A model generated the notes under the pieces. That model worked only from the letters and a program-made list of their open reading frames with translations. It did not search any database and was not told the origin of the DNA. From assembly GCA_019359505.1 (NCBI GenBank), contig JAHHHD010000013.1, forward strand, positions 1 to 64,000: a DNA stretch of 64,000 nucleotides, given 5' to 3'. Both the position numbers and the translations under genes were made by a program. Shown in pieces: positions 27,438-36,979 of this stretch; position 1 is the stretch's first letter; every line of letters begins with the position of its first letter. This stretch comes from Drouetiella hepatica Uher 2000/2452. Lineage in GTDB: Bacteria; Cyanobacteriota; Cyanobacteriia; Elainellales; Elainellaceae.

Positions 27438-27530
27438 GATGATTGCTTAGATCCTAGATAATTACTTAACTAGAGAATGGATGCTATGTATGAAGTAGGT
27501 ATTAACCGACTTGGCTTATATGCTATTAGA

Positions 27531-27550
27531 ATTGCGCTAGTTTTCGCAAT
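27531..27550. promoter_or_regulatory. Inverted repeat upstream of psbA
   Basis: ATTGCG and CGCAAT are separated by eight bases, about 95 bases upstream of the psbA start in an AT-rich stretch. This could be a protein-binding dyad or part of the promoter/leader; TAATAG and TATAAG on the minus strand are candidate -10 elements. The assignment is tentative; no start site is known. Confidence 0.35.
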
Positions 27551-27715
27551 TGTTAACCTTAATATGTAACCTATTGCAATGAATTTTTGTAAATGAGTTG
27601 TATTATCACGGCAGCATTACTCATCTGCGATCGCCAATCATTAAGCTTCGCAAACTTATATCTCAAAACTGCAATATTTCTCGACTGATTAAACGCTGCT
27701 TCTAGAGAAAAGTCG

Positions 27716-28645
27716 CTATGTTTTCAGCGCTTTATTCAATGTTTTATTCAGTGCTTTGAAAAGTAGACCCGTGACAATTTCAGGAGTTTCGAGATGAGGC
27801 AATACTCCGGCTTGAGCGATCGACCAAAATTCCTCGATCGCCTTGGGGTTAAGCTTTGCTAGCCGTTTGCCTAACTCCACTTTGCTAAATTGAGCCTGCT
27901 CTCCCCACACTAGGACTGTTGGGACATTGAGCTGATCTAAATAGAGGGATAGATCGAAACATAGGTCGCCACGAAGCGAAGCCAAAGCCGCATACTCAGC
28001 ATTAAGTTGGGTCGCTGAGGCGAGGTAGGCGGCTACGATTTCGGGAGTTAAGCGCGATCGCTGAGCAAACAAAAACTGCTCCAGAAAATTCCTGATGGCA
28101 AACTCATTGGCGGCTCCGAGAGAATAGATTAGGCGATCGAGCAGAGGGATTCCTGCTAGTTTGGCGGCTACTCCCTGCCCGTAATCTAAACCAAAGTCGC
28201 CATAGCCAGAAGGAGCTACGAGAAACAGGCTCTGAAACAAATCCGGTCGTTGAATTGCCAGTCGAATGGTCAGTCCGGCAGTGAGGGAAGAGGCGACGAC
28301 GGGCACAGGCGGATTGATTTGTTCCAATAGCTCGGTCAGCAGGAGCAGATAATCTTCTACCTGGTAGTCTTTCACAGGATGCGTAGACTGTCCCCAGCCA
28401 ATCAAATCAGGCGCAATCACCCGATACTCTGAGGCAAAAGCTGGATAAACCTTTGACCATTCATAGGCTGACGAACCCCCGCCGAGGCTGTGCAGAAACA
28501 GAAGTGGCGGCAAGTCGGAAGCCTTACCCGGTTCTTGAAAATCAGGATCGCGCAAAGGAGAGGCGATCGGCGTGTAGTAAACTATTACGCCCAGCGAAGT
28601 CTGGAAGATGCGTTGTCCAAAGCCGGGAGGTTGGAAAGAAAGCAT
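27716..28645 (-). CDS. Alpha/beta-fold hydrolase
   Basis: 309 residues of the alpha/beta hydrolase (epoxide hydrolase/haloperoxidase-like) superfamily. The oxyanion region is FLHSLGGGSSAYEW and a second typical segment is VIAPDLIGWGQSTHP. The nucleophile position reads VVASSLTAGLTI, in which Ser would be the catalytic residue of the elbow (S-S-L rather than G-x-S-x-G). The later acidic segment is VLVWGEQAQFSK, and PHLETPE supplies the likely His. The elbow lacks the usual first Gly, which is seen in some cyanobacterial members. The substrate is unknown. It is transcribed towards psbA and separated from it by the psbA upstream region. Confidence 0.78.
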   Translation of the reverse strand: MLSFQPPGFGQRIFQTSLGVIVYYTPIASPLRDPDFQEPGKASDLPPLLFLHSLGGGSSAYEWSKVYPAFASEYRVIAPDLIGWGQSTHPVKDYQVEDYLLLLTELLEQINPPVPVVASSLTAGLTIRLAIQRPDLFQSLFLVAPSGYGDFGLDYGQGVAAKLAGIPLLDRLIYSLGAANEFAIRNFLEQFLFAQRSRLTPEIVAAYLASATQLNAEYAALASLRGDLCFDLSLYLDQLNVPTVLVWGEQAQFSKVELGKRLAKLNPKAIEEFWSIAQAGVLPHLETPEIVTGLLFKALNKTLNKALKT

Positions 28646-28808
28646 AGGCTAAAGCAATAGACCTCTTTAAGGATATTTGGAAATCCGATCGCCATCCTTA
28701 GAAACGCGATATTTCTGAACTCGATCGCTGGAGGTAAGGGCGCGGCATTCGATCGTTATCTCTGGGTCAAACCGTCCAATTATCTGCCGAATGCTACGCC
28801 CCTACACT

Positions 28809-31800
28809 TCATCGCTCCCCCTGTCCCCAAGACTCGATCGCCTCTCTCGCTTCCTCCACCGTGCAGCCAAAAATCTGAGCAACAGCAGCAGCTAATTCTG
28901 GATCTGGATTGGCTCGATAAAATCGGGCAAGGATCTGCATGACTATACCCAACATATGCTGATCGTTGTATTCAGCAAAAATCTGTAGCGCCTGTAAGAA
29001 ATTCGCTTGGGCTTCCGGCAACTCTTTCAATTCTTCCGCTAACAAACCTAGCTGGGCGTAAGTGCGGGCTTGGGAGTAGCGATCGCCAAATTCGATTTTG
29101 ATTTCCAGGGCTTGTTGATAGTTGACTCGCGCTTGCTCATACTCGCGTAATTCCTGGTCTACGCTGCCCAACTGGTGGTAAGTGCGGGCTTGGGAGTAGC
29201 GATCGCCAAATTCGATTTTGATTTCCAGGGCTTGTTGATAGTTGACTCGCGCTTGCTCATACTCGCGTAATTCCTGGTCTACGATGCCCAACTGGTGGTA
29301 AGTGTCAGCTTGGGAGTAGCGATCGCCAAATTCGATGTAGATTTCGAGGGCTTGTTGATAGTTGACTCGCGCTTGCTCATACTCGCGTAATTCCTGGTCT
29401 ACGATGCCCAACTGGTGGTAAGTGCCAGCTTGGGAGTAGCGATCGCCAAATTCGATTTTGATTTCCAGGGCTTGTTGATAGTTGACTCGCGCTTGCTCAT
29501 ACTCGCGTAATTCCTGGTCTACGCTGCCCAACTGGTGGTAAGTGTCAGCTTGGGAGTAGCGATCGCCAAATTCGATTTTGATTTCGAGGGCTCGTTGATA
29601 GTTGACTCGCGCTTGCTCATACTCGCGTAATTCCTGGTCTACGCTGCCCAACTGGTGATAACTAACTGCTTTCCACAATTGTTTCTGTTGGTCTTCTACC
29701 CCGCCAATTTGTTCATAAAGATCTAAAGTTCGCTGATAAGCCGCTCGTGCTGGCTCATATTGTTGCGCTTCTAAGTAATTTCTACCTAATCGTGCAATGG
29801 CAAACGGAATTTGATAACCTTCAGCACTCTTCAAAAATGTAGTTGGGTATCGATCAATTTTCTGACAAACAAATTCTAATAATTTCAGATTACTTTGCTT
29901 ATCATTAATCAAGTCAAAGTACTGCTTTAAGCAAAAGGAAATATCAAAGCTTTCTTGTCTGTCTAGGCAGATTTGCAGGGCATGAAACAGGTTTTCATAT
30001 TCCCATTGACAAAACTGGATGCCCAACTGCCGCTCTTGCGGATTTTTGGAGTCCATCCATTGCTTGTAAGACCCGGCGAGTCCCTGGTAGTGCTGCTTAA
30101 ATCCGGTTTGCAGCGCCTCGCGGGTGGCTTCATCCAGAGTGCTGAGCTTGGTTTTGAGAAAATAGGGAAAGACGGGCTGAATTGTCAAGAGCTGCGGCAG
30201 ATCTTCCCGCAAGGGCGACAGCAAGCCCCAGTGGATTGCTTCCTCAATGGCACCCTCAAACGCCCCAAAGTCGTAGGCTTGAAACGGCACTAATTGCTGC
30301 AATTCCTGGGCATAGTTGGGCAGATCGCGCTGATCAATAAACCCACTAAACGGAGCCAAACACAGCAATAGCCGCTGCGAGGCTGCCGACAAATTGCTGT
30401 GGGAATACTCCACACATTTCAAAATACTCTTTGTCTTGTCCTCACTGCCCGTATCCAGCCCCACATCCGCCGCATCCAGCCCCGCCAAAATTTCGCTGGG
30501 GGTTTGCCGCCGTAGATTCGCCAACACCACCTCCATCGCCAGCGGATACCCCGCCAATAACTTCATCAGCCGCAAAAACTCCGGCTCTTTGCGGATCGCC
30601 TCCACGCGCTGCGGCTGTTCAAACACCTGCCGCAAAATCTTCTCCGCCAATGCCGACCTTGACTCCGGATCAAGCCCCTTCAGCAGATACACTGCCTGCC
30701 GAAAGGTGCTGTCCCGCAGCCAAGCCTCATCGCTCCGAGAACCCAACACCACATAGGTTCTGCCCCCCATCAGCCGACCCAAAAAATCCCGAATCTTCTC
30801 CTGCTCAGCGGTTGGCAGCGTATTCGGAATCGCCAGCTCTTGCCCCGTCACCGACTCCAAATTATCCAAAATCAGCGCGTAGGGCAGCTTAGAGGTCGGG
30901 CATCCGGCACGCAGCGTCACCACTAGCTTCATCATCTGCGCCCCCTGCCCCATTGCCTGAAAACTCGCCTGCTCAAACCTGCTGTAAATTGCCTTGCCCA
31001 CAGCAAACAAAATCTGCTCCAGCGTCCAGGCTTTCTGGTCATAGCCAAAATAGAAAGTCTGCGCCACAAAATTCGTCTGCTGCCACCACAGCCGCAAATA
31101 GTTGAGCAGGGTGGTTTTGCCCGTGCCGCCCATGCCCTGCACCAGCAACACATTGTGCCGCAGCAGCGCCTTCTCAATCTTGAGAATCTCCAGATCGCGC
31201 CCCACAAAGCCATAGGTCGGCTCTGGAAACCGATACAGGCTCTCCTGCTGCATCCAGTAGGCTTCCTCTTGCTCCGCGCTCCTTGCCTGCACCGCCAAAG
31301 TCAAATTCGGCTGATTGCAATACAGCACAGGCAGCAGCCAATCCTCTAAATCCACCTGCTGATTAAAATACGCCTTGCGCGACTTTTGGTTAAACAGCTC
31401 CCGTCGCCCTAGCCGCATCGCCTCTAGCAAAGGCTTCCCTGCCGCCATCTGCTGATAAAACTGCTGCATCAGCATCCCCGCTGCCGATGCCATCACCGAA
31501 TAGCGCATCGCCACCACGAGCTGCATTCCCGCCAGCATCAGCCGACTGCCCAGGCTGTCTTCCTGCGCCTCCTGTCCGTCTACCTCTTGCCCCAACTGAC
31601 AGGCATCCAAAATGCACACCGGAATCTGCTTGGTCTTCAGCAAATTCGCCAACGCCTCCGCCTCTACCGGATCAGACTTGCCCTTCGTTTCTGTCTCCAG
31701 AAACAAAAACGCCCGCTCTCCCGCAAACGGCTGCACATCGGGTCGCCCGCCATAGCGTCCCTTCAGCAACACCTGCCGATTCTTATCCAATGCCCGCAGC

Positions 31801-32492
31801 AGCTCATAGTCCATCACCCCGCCGTGACAGTCAAAATGCACGATGTGATAAAAACCCGCCGGAGTCTCCGCCAAATGCCGATCGAGCGCTTCATAAGTCC
31901 CCGGACGCAGCAGCACCAGATTCACAGGCAGTCGAGCATTGGCGATCGCCGCCATCAGCGGTCGGGAAGTCGTGCGATAGTTTAGATCGCTTTCTTCACC
32001 CGGTCGTGCCGTCACTAGCAGCACATTGATCACCGGAGCCGGGGACAAAGTTGCCGCGATCGGCGCTTTCCGATTGATCCGCCGCAGCATCACGCAATTC
32101 ACCGCCAGCGGCACATCCCCCAGCTCCGGATCGCGCAACGTCTCCCAATGCAACGCCTGAAACGTCGGATCATCGCCAAGAATCTCTAACGTCACCTGGC
32201 TCAGATTGCCGCGCACCTGCCGATACTCGCTATAGGCGGCACGATCCGCAAACACCTGATCAAACAGCGACTCACCATAGTCCAAAATGCTCTGCCGCGC
32301 CTGCTCCGCCTTCACCGTATCGGTATAAGGCTTATGAATCCAGCGCTCAAAATACCACTCCAGCCGCCTTTCTTCTTGCTCAGAAAACGGCTTAGCGATC
32401 GCGATCGCATACTCAGCACCGTCATCAAAGCTCAGCGTAGCCGTAAAACCCGCCTCAGTCTTTTGCTGGAAACGAATGGCGATCGAGGTCAT
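28809..32492 (-). CDS. CHAT protease-like, NB-ARC/STAND ATPase and TPR protein
   Basis: 1227 residues. A CHAT (caspase-like peptidase) domain fills about 150-400, with His-223 in VHFDCHGG and Cys-298 in ILDACQLG as the likely dyad. GFVGRD (about 428) opens an NTPase of the NB-ARC/STAND type, with Walker A GMGGTGKTT (453-461) and LILDNLES as a probable Walker B. A helical region follows, then TPR repeats from about 890 to 1180, five of them almost identical. In this architecture ligand binding by the TPR superstructure would drive ATP-dependent oligomerisation and protease activation, as in STAND immune receptors. That role is inferred. No partner gene is adjacent. Possible functions include stress- or phage-triggered cell death. 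Confidence 0.85.
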   Translation of the reverse strand: MTSIAIRFQQKTEAGFTATLSFDDGAEYAIAIAKPFSEQEERRLEWYFERWIHKPYTDTVKAEQARQSILDYGESLFDQVFADRAAYSEYRQVRGNLSQVTLEILGDDPTFQALHWETLRDPELGDVPLAVNCVMLRRINRKAPIAATLSPAPVINVLLVTARPGEESDLNYRTTSRPLMAAIANARLPVNLVLLRPGTYEALDRHLAETPAGFYHIVHFDCHGGVMDYELLRALDKNRQVLLKGRYGGRPDVQPFAGERAFLFLETETKGKSDPVEAEALANLLKTKQIPVCILDACQLGQEVDGQEAQEDSLGSRLMLAGMQLVVAMRYSVMASAAGMLMQQFYQQMAAGKPLLEAMRLGRRELFNQKSRKAYFNQQVDLEDWLLPVLYCNQPNLTLAVQARSAEQEEAYWMQQESLYRFPEPTYGFVGRDLEILKIEKALLRHNVLLVQGMGGTGKTTLLNYLRLWWQQTNFVAQTFYFGYDQKAWTLEQILFAVGKAIYSRFEQASFQAMGQGAQMMKLVVTLRAGCPTSKLPYALILDNLESVTGQELAIPNTLPTAEQEKIRDFLGRLMGGRTYVVLGSRSDEAWLRDSTFRQAVYLLKGLDPESRSALAEKILRQVFEQPQRVEAIRKEPEFLRLMKLLAGYPLAMEVVLANLRRQTPSEILAGLDAADVGLDTGSEDKTKSILKCVEYSHSNLSAASQRLLLCLAPFSGFIDQRDLPNYAQELQQLVPFQAYDFGAFEGAIEEAIHWGLLSPLREDLPQLLTIQPVFPYFLKTKLSTLDEATREALQTGFKQHYQGLAGSYKQWMDSKNPQERQLGIQFCQWEYENLFHALQICLDRQESFDISFCLKQYFDLINDKQSNLKLLEFVCQKIDRYPTTFLKSAEGYQIPFAIARLGRNYLEAQQYEPARAAYQRTLDLYEQIGGVEDQQKQLWKAVSYHQLGSVDQELREYEQARVNYQRALEIKIEFGDRYSQADTYHQLGSVDQELREYEQARVNYQQALEIKIEFGDRYSQAGTYHQLGIVDQELREYEQARVNYQQALEIYIEFGDRYSQADTYHQLGIVDQELREYEQARVNYQQALEIKIEFGDRYSQARTYHQLGSVDQELREYEQARVNYQQALEIKIEFGDRYSQARTYAQLGLLAEELKELPEAQANFLQALQIFAEYNDQHMLGIVMQILARFYRANPDPELAAAVAQIFGCTVEEAREAIESWGQGER
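29041..29660. repeat. 120-bp coding tandem repeat, five copies (40-residue TPR unit)
   Basis: The unit encodes about 40 residues, for example YEQARVNYQQALEIKIEFGD then RYSQADTYHQLG and SVDQELRE. Five successive units from about 29041 to 29640 differ at only a few nucleotides, including silent sites. One HIP1 octamer is present in each unit. The near-identity at the nucleotide level implies recent duplication or gene conversion. Confidence 0.95.
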
Positions 32493-32558
32493 AGGGCTGT
32501 GAGTTATGGGGGCAAAACCGTGGCTTCATCTTAACTTACGCCCACGCCCCACGCCCCA

Positions 32559-34388
32559 TCACCCCATCTTCCCCTCTCCAAAACCGCTAAACCCCTCCTC
32601 TGCCGCATGGTCTTTACCCCGCCACAACACCTGCTGCGGTGCGCCAATCTCAATATCATGTTCCTCAAACGCTAGCCGCAGCCGCAGCCGAAACTCCCGC
32701 GCCACAATCCACTGCTGCAAGGGCTTTGTGTCAATCCAGACCCGAATCGTCATCCCTTCGTGCGACAGCGTCTCGATGCCCAACACCCTGGGCAACTCCA
32801 GCAACAGCGGACTCCACTCCGGGTCTTCGTAGAGCTGCTGAGCCACCTGCCGCACGACCGACAGCGCCAGCTTCACGTCAGTTTGATAGGCAACGCTGAC
32901 CCTAAAATCGACCCGTGACCACGATCGCGTCAGGTTTTCCACTTGCGAAATCAGGCTGTTAGGAATGGTAATTAGCCGTCCCTCAGTGGTGCGAATTTGG
33001 GTGATGCGCAGGTTCATGTTCTCTACCAACCCATCTACATTACCGACCGCAATCCAGTCGCCGATCGCGTACTGATCTTCGCAAAGAATCAGGAAGCCGT
33101 TCACCAGATCTTTGATCAAACCCTGCGCTGCCAGGGAAATCGCCAATGCTGCCACCGCCCCAAAGGTCAGCACAGAGCTGGTGGGAACGCCCAACACGCT
33201 GAGTCCCCAACCCACACCCACGGCATAAACCAGAAAAGTTTTTAGCCCTTTAACCGAGCGAACGATCGTCGAAATCCGCAGATCTCGCCGCCGATTGTCC
33301 TCAAACAAAAAGAACTCGCTGTTCTCCCAGGCTTGCGAGAAACGCGTGATCAACAAATCTCCTAGGCGGTTCGCCAACCCCATGCCAAACCAGATAATCA
33401 CCAGCGCGATCGGTTTCGACCAAATCGCCTGAGCAAAAGTATCGGTATCTGGAAAGAGATAGAGAATCCACACCAGTCCGCCCAGCCAAATAGAAACCTG
33501 CGCCCAAAACAGCAGCCAGGTAATAAACGAAATCAATCCCAGCCGCCGCTCTAAAGTGAACTGCTGGTGCAACGTCACAAAAAAATGCAGACGTGAGGTT
33601 TCAGTATTTGAGGCTTCAGTATTTGAGGTTTTGGAATCAGCGATCGCCGTTGTCATCCAATCGGTCTGCCTGTTTTTCTGCCGTTCTCGGAGCGTTTTGT
33701 TGCGCAGCTTCAGCAAATTTTGCAACAGCAACAGCAGTAGGCTAATCCCCACGACACTTGCCCCAATTTGAAAGGCGCGGTTGCCCTGACGCACCAGCGC
33801 AGAAGGCAGACGTCGCCTCAAGGCCTGAGTTAGCTCAGTTTCAAGCTGCGATCGCCAGCGCTGTGCCAAGTCAGAAATGCTGAGGCGATAATATTGGGCA
33901 TCCGCATCGGTAAGGGTGAGCAGAGCTTGGGGTTGCGATCGATAGGCATCAGTTGCCAGCAAAATCGTCTGACTGTTTAAGGTTGCCACCTGCACCTGTA
34001 GGCTTTCAGGATCAAACAGCGTGGTGTAAGACCGCGCATCGCCTGCATCCCAGGTTTGATCTTCGGCGATAATGCGCTGCAGATTGGCTTCAATCTGTTC
34101 AGCACGCACCTCAACCAAAGTTTGCCCTTGGGGCGCATCCCGATTCAGCACTGCGGGAGCCGCTACCCGAAATAGAATCTTGTTTTCAAAGTTCACCGGA
34201 GCTGTTTCGATCGCCCCACTTCGCTCCACGCCAGACGGCAGTTTTGCGGCACTAGGCTGTAGGGATGGCAGCGAGAGCTGACCTATTTGCCCAAGGGCAG
34301 GTGAGGTTTGCCCAAAAGCAGGTAGAGCCAGCGAAAATATCGCCACGCCGAGGATAAGCCACCGCAAAAACCGTCGAAAATTCTGCAT
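32559..34388 (-). CDS. MscS-family mechanosensitive channel
   Basis: About 609 residues from the ATG at 34388, where the protein begins with MQNFRRFLRWLILGVAIFSL, a signal peptide ending at AFG. A periplasmic region of about 190 residues follows, then several membrane helices and the MscS pore and beta domain: GAVAALAISLAAQGLIKDLV (pore helix), FLILCEDQYAIGDWI and VENMNLRITQIRTTEGRLIT. The C-terminal domain continues to RVWIDTKPLQQW. MscS-type channels release solutes under hypo-osmotic stress. An ATG at 34460 would put 24 extra residues before the signal peptide and is less likely. The gene lies 66 bp downstream of the CHAT gene start; transcription runs away from it. Confidence 0.87.
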   Translation of the reverse strand: MQNFRRFLRWLILGVAIFSLALPAFGQTSPALGQIGQLSLPSLQPSAAKLPSGVERSGAIETAPVNFENKILFRVAAPAVLNRDAPQGQTLVEVRAEQIEANLQRIIAEDQTWDAGDARSYTTLFDPESLQVQVATLNSQTILLATDAYRSQPQALLTLTDADAQYYRLSISDLAQRWRSQLETELTQALRRRLPSALVRQGNRAFQIGASVVGISLLLLLLQNLLKLRNKTLRERQKNRQTDWMTTAIADSKTSNTEASNTETSRLHFFVTLHQQFTLERRLGLISFITWLLFWAQVSIWLGGLVWILYLFPDTDTFAQAIWSKPIALVIIWFGMGLANRLGDLLITRFSQAWENSEFFLFEDNRRRDLRISTIVRSVKGLKTFLVYAVGVGWGLSVLGVPTSSVLTFGAVAALAISLAAQGLIKDLVNGFLILCEDQYAIGDWIAVGNVDGLVENMNLRITQIRTTEGRLITIPNSLISQVENLTRSWSRVDFRVSVAYQTDVKLALSVVRQVAQQLYEDPEWSPLLLELPRVLGIETLSHEGMTIRVWIDTKPLQQWIVAREFRLRLRLAFEEHDIEIGAPQQVLWRGKDHAAEEGFSGFGEGKMG

Positions 34389-34529
34389 CGATCGCGCTGA
34401 GAGCTGAGATAGGTTGAAATCGAGAGCCAAGGCTGTCGGTTCAAACCTGGGTCGGCTCAAATACTACCCTGTTGTAGCAGTTTTTACCTCGTTCTTGAGG
34501 CTGCTGTCTAGATCTCGATCGCTATCCCT

Positions 34530-35603
34530 CTAGCCTACAACGCCTCGATCGCGCCATCGGAACAAGTAGGGAAACTTATAGCGCCGACACATCACCGCTA
34601 GAGCAATAGGAATATAAATGCCGACCAGAGTTTCTATCAAAAAATGCAGCAGAGGATCACGAAGACCTAGCTTTTGTAGTGCTATTCGAGTGACGGCAAT
34701 CACGATCGTATGAACCACGAAAATTTCTAGAGAAAATAATCCCCACTGCTTGATGAAGCGTAGGATATTCAATTGCTCCAAAAGCAGGGCAATCGCCACA
34801 GAGGCAGCGCTTCCTAGGAGGGCGATCGCTGGAATCAGCCAGCCATTTTTGTCGAGCTGTAGAGCTACCGCTCCTGCCACCCCAAAATATCCGCCCAACG
34901 CAGTCAAAATTAAAATTGGCGGCTTTGTGTCCCCCAGTCGAAAGAGGATGCTGCTCCCAACGATCGCTCCTAGCGCAGTATAGATGGCGTGCCGACGAAC
35001 TAGATATAAAACTCCCCAGTTACCAAAGCTGATATTTGCCAAATGAGCACCATAGAGCAAAATAGAAAACACGGCAAAAGCTATGGCGGGTGGAAGGAGC
35101 GATCGCCGCTGCCCTAGCGGAAATTTGTGCATAACGGCATAAATCAGCAGAATGACAAACAGCGTATACAGAAACCAGAATTGCTGAATCGGTTCATAAA
35201 TAATTCGCCCCAGGTCTGCAAAACTTACGACCTGGCTCGTATGCCGAGAGGCAACAATTTGCAGCAAGCCTTGCAACAGCGACCAAAGAACATAGGGATA
35301 CGCAATAGTGCTTAGCTTGTCCCTCAGAAAGCTTTTGAATGGCTTTGCGGCTGAGCGGACGAGAAACAAACCCGACAAGAAAAAGAACAGCGGCATATGA
35401 AACGCATAAATCCACTGATCAATGAAGCGGCTTGCAGAAGATTCTAGAAGATCGCTACTAACCAGACCGCGCAACACATGACCTACCACAACCCAAAAAA
35501 TTCCTATTCCTTTGGCATAATCTACCCAACCTAACCGCTGTAGGGTGGAGCGATCGCCCGACACCTTACTTGGTGCTATGCCTTGCCCCATCTTGCCCAT
35601 CAT
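34530..35603 (-). CDS. Acyltransferase 3 (OafA-like) family membrane protein
   Basis: 357 residues with about ten membrane segments. The N-terminus WVDYAKGIGIFWVVVGHVLR carries the family's conserved Asp-x-x-Lys-Gly and Gly-His motif (His in the catalytic position). A second typical segment is MPLFFFLSGLF. Enzymes of this family transfer acetyl or other acyl groups to sugars, peptidoglycan or lipids at the membrane. The acceptor is unknown. The gene is upstream of the MscS gene on the same strand with about 140 bp between them. Confidence 0.85.
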   Translation of the reverse strand: MMGKMGQGIAPSKVSGDRSTLQRLGWVDYAKGIGIFWVVVGHVLRGLVSSDLLESSASRFIDQWIYAFHMPLFFFLSGLFLVRSAAKPFKSFLRDKLSTIAYPYVLWSLLQGLLQIVASRHTSQVVSFADLGRIIYEPIQQFWFLYTLFVILLIYAVMHKFPLGQRRSLLPPAIAFAVFSILLYGAHLANISFGNWGVLYLVRRHAIYTALGAIVGSSILFRLGDTKPPILILTALGGYFGVAGAVALQLDKNGWLIPAIALLGSAASVAIALLLEQLNILRFIKQWGLFSLEIFVVHTIVIAVTRIALQKLGLRDPLLHFLIETLVGIYIPIALAVMCRRYKFPYLFRWRDRGVVG

Positions 35604-35745
35604 AGATGTTTGCCTTGATATGGATCGTTTATGGATCGTTAGACGAAGATCATTACAAATTGAGTCGGCAAAGAGGATCTGTTCATGATCAAGGCGATCG
35701 ATGGTCTAGTTTGTCAAGCTGCTCTGACGATGTTGCTGATGTTTA

Positions 35746-35785
35746 GGGATAGATTTTTGTGGGACAGCCCCACAAAAATCTATCC
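35746..35785. mobile_element. Diverged hairpin element, possibly IS630-related
   Basis: GGGATAGATTTTTGTGGG pairs exactly with CCCACAAAAATCTATCCC around a four-base loop. Outside the right arm the minus strand reads ATAGT, 14 bases, TTAATCGGGG, which echoes the ATAGC-N14-TTAGGACGGGG arm of the main family. The full element would run from about 35715 to 35812. The remainder of the 35604-35934 gap shows no gene. Confidence 0.55.
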
Positions 35786-35934
35786 CCGATTAAGCAATGC
35801 TGCTCCGACTATGATTGTTTGGGGAGTGGCAATAGGTCGTGGATGTGAGGATACGGACTTTCTGCGAGCTTTGAGGCAGATTTTGCCAGACGACCTAAGA
35901 CTTCAGTAGAAAATTAAAGAGTGGTATGTAGGTA

Positions 35935-36969
35935 ATGATTTGGACAAACCTGGCGATTTTGGCTACTGGGTTGGGAATAGGGGCCGTTGGCGGTTGGTTA
36001 GCGGGCCGCAGCAGCCAACCGATCGCCCCTGCACATTCACCCATGCCCTCCCAATCAGCTACCGAGCAGCAGTTGGCACTTCGGGCACGGCTTCAGCAAA
36101 CGCAGTTTGCCTATCACCAGGCGGCTGAGGTGGAAAAGTTCAAATCGGGATTTTTAGCGCGTTCCTCTCATGAGTTGCGATCGCCCATCAACAGCGTCAT
36201 TAGTCTGCATCAGCTTATTTTGTCCGATCTCTGCGAAGACCCGGCAGAAGAACGAGAGTTCATTGCTCAAGCCCAGGCTGCCGCAGAAAAGATGCTGGCA
36301 TTGCTCGATCGTCTCATCGGTCTTTCTAAGATGAGCTATGGTCTGGAGCTGCTGCAACCCGAATCACTGCGGCTAGAAGATGTGTTTGCAGAAGTGGAGT
36401 ATTCTGTGCAGTTGCTCGCTCAAAATCGCAATATTCGATTAGAAATCACTCCCCCCGATCCTGAGCTTTATGTGTGGGCAGATCCGCGCTGGCTGCGGCA
36501 GATTCTAGTTAGCCTGATGGATGCACCAATTTTGCTCATGCAGGAGGGCTACGTGCGTCTCAAAAGCCAGGTAGATCTGGATAATCAGCAGGTGCAAATT
36601 TGGGTAGAAGATCAGCGCCCCCCTGAGTTTTGGAGCGAATCGGTCGATCTATTGGAAGTCCTGAAAGGTCAAGGCATCCGCTCAAGCCATAGCGAACATC
36701 AGGAGGTCGATAAAATTCCTTCTCCTGGACTCAGCCTTCTCATAGTTCAAACCCTGCTAGATGCTGTAGGAGGACGGCTAGAAATTTTGGCAACGCCTTT
36801 GACAGCTCTGCCTGAACCGTCGCTAGAGATTCTTGAACCCAACGAATTATCTGAGCCAACGGGCAGCGAGGCGATCGCTCAGAGTCCTCTCCAGCTTCCT
36901 AACCTGACGCGCATTCAGTGCTCGCTGCCCTTGGCGGTCACAGCAGCGAAGGCAGAGAATTTAACCTAA
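35935..36969 (+). CDS. Histidine-kinase-like protein with degenerate ATPase domain
   Basis: 344 residues. An N-terminal membrane helix (LAILATGLGIGAVGGWL) is followed by a coiled region and a HisKA dimerisation domain with the H-box ARSSHELRSPINSV (His near 80). The region that should be the HATPase domain begins around 150 but lacks a recognisable N-box, G1 (DxGxG) and G2. It has WVEDQRPPEF where the G1 box would be expected. It may therefore be a kinase-dead scaffold or phospho-acceptor. The C-terminus is acidic with Leu/Pro-rich repeats. It is convergent with the ABC exporter gene (stops 11 bases apart) and has no adjacent response regulator. Confidence 0.75.
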   Translation: MIWTNLAILATGLGIGAVGGWLAGRSSQPIAPAHSPMPSQSATEQQLALRARLQQTQFAYHQAAEVEKFKSGFLARSSHELRSPINSVISLHQLILSDLCEDPAEEREFIAQAQAAAEKMLALLDRLIGLSKMSYGLELLQPESLRLEDVFAEVEYSVQLLAQNRNIRLEITPPDPELYVWADPRWLRQILVSLMDAPILLMQEGYVRLKSQVDLDNQQVQIWVEDQRPPEFWSESVDLLEVLKGQGIRSSHSEHQEVDKIPSPGLSLLIVQTLLDAVGGRLEILATPLTALPEPSLEILEPNELSEPTGSEAIAQSPLQLPNLTRIQCSLPLAVTAAKAENLT

Positions 36970-36979
36970 CGCCATCTGG

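Noticed and set aside
28656..28668. AATAGACCTCTT, matching the type-4 element end
   Set aside because: Only 12 bases match and no opposite end is found; it may be a remnant or chance.
29041..29660. Regular repeat that might suggest a CRISPR array
   Set aside because: The 120-bp units are contiguous, lie within an open frame and encode TPR helices; there are no spacers.
35685..35909. 74-codon plus-strand open frame
   Set aside because: It consists largely of a hairpin element and its flanks.
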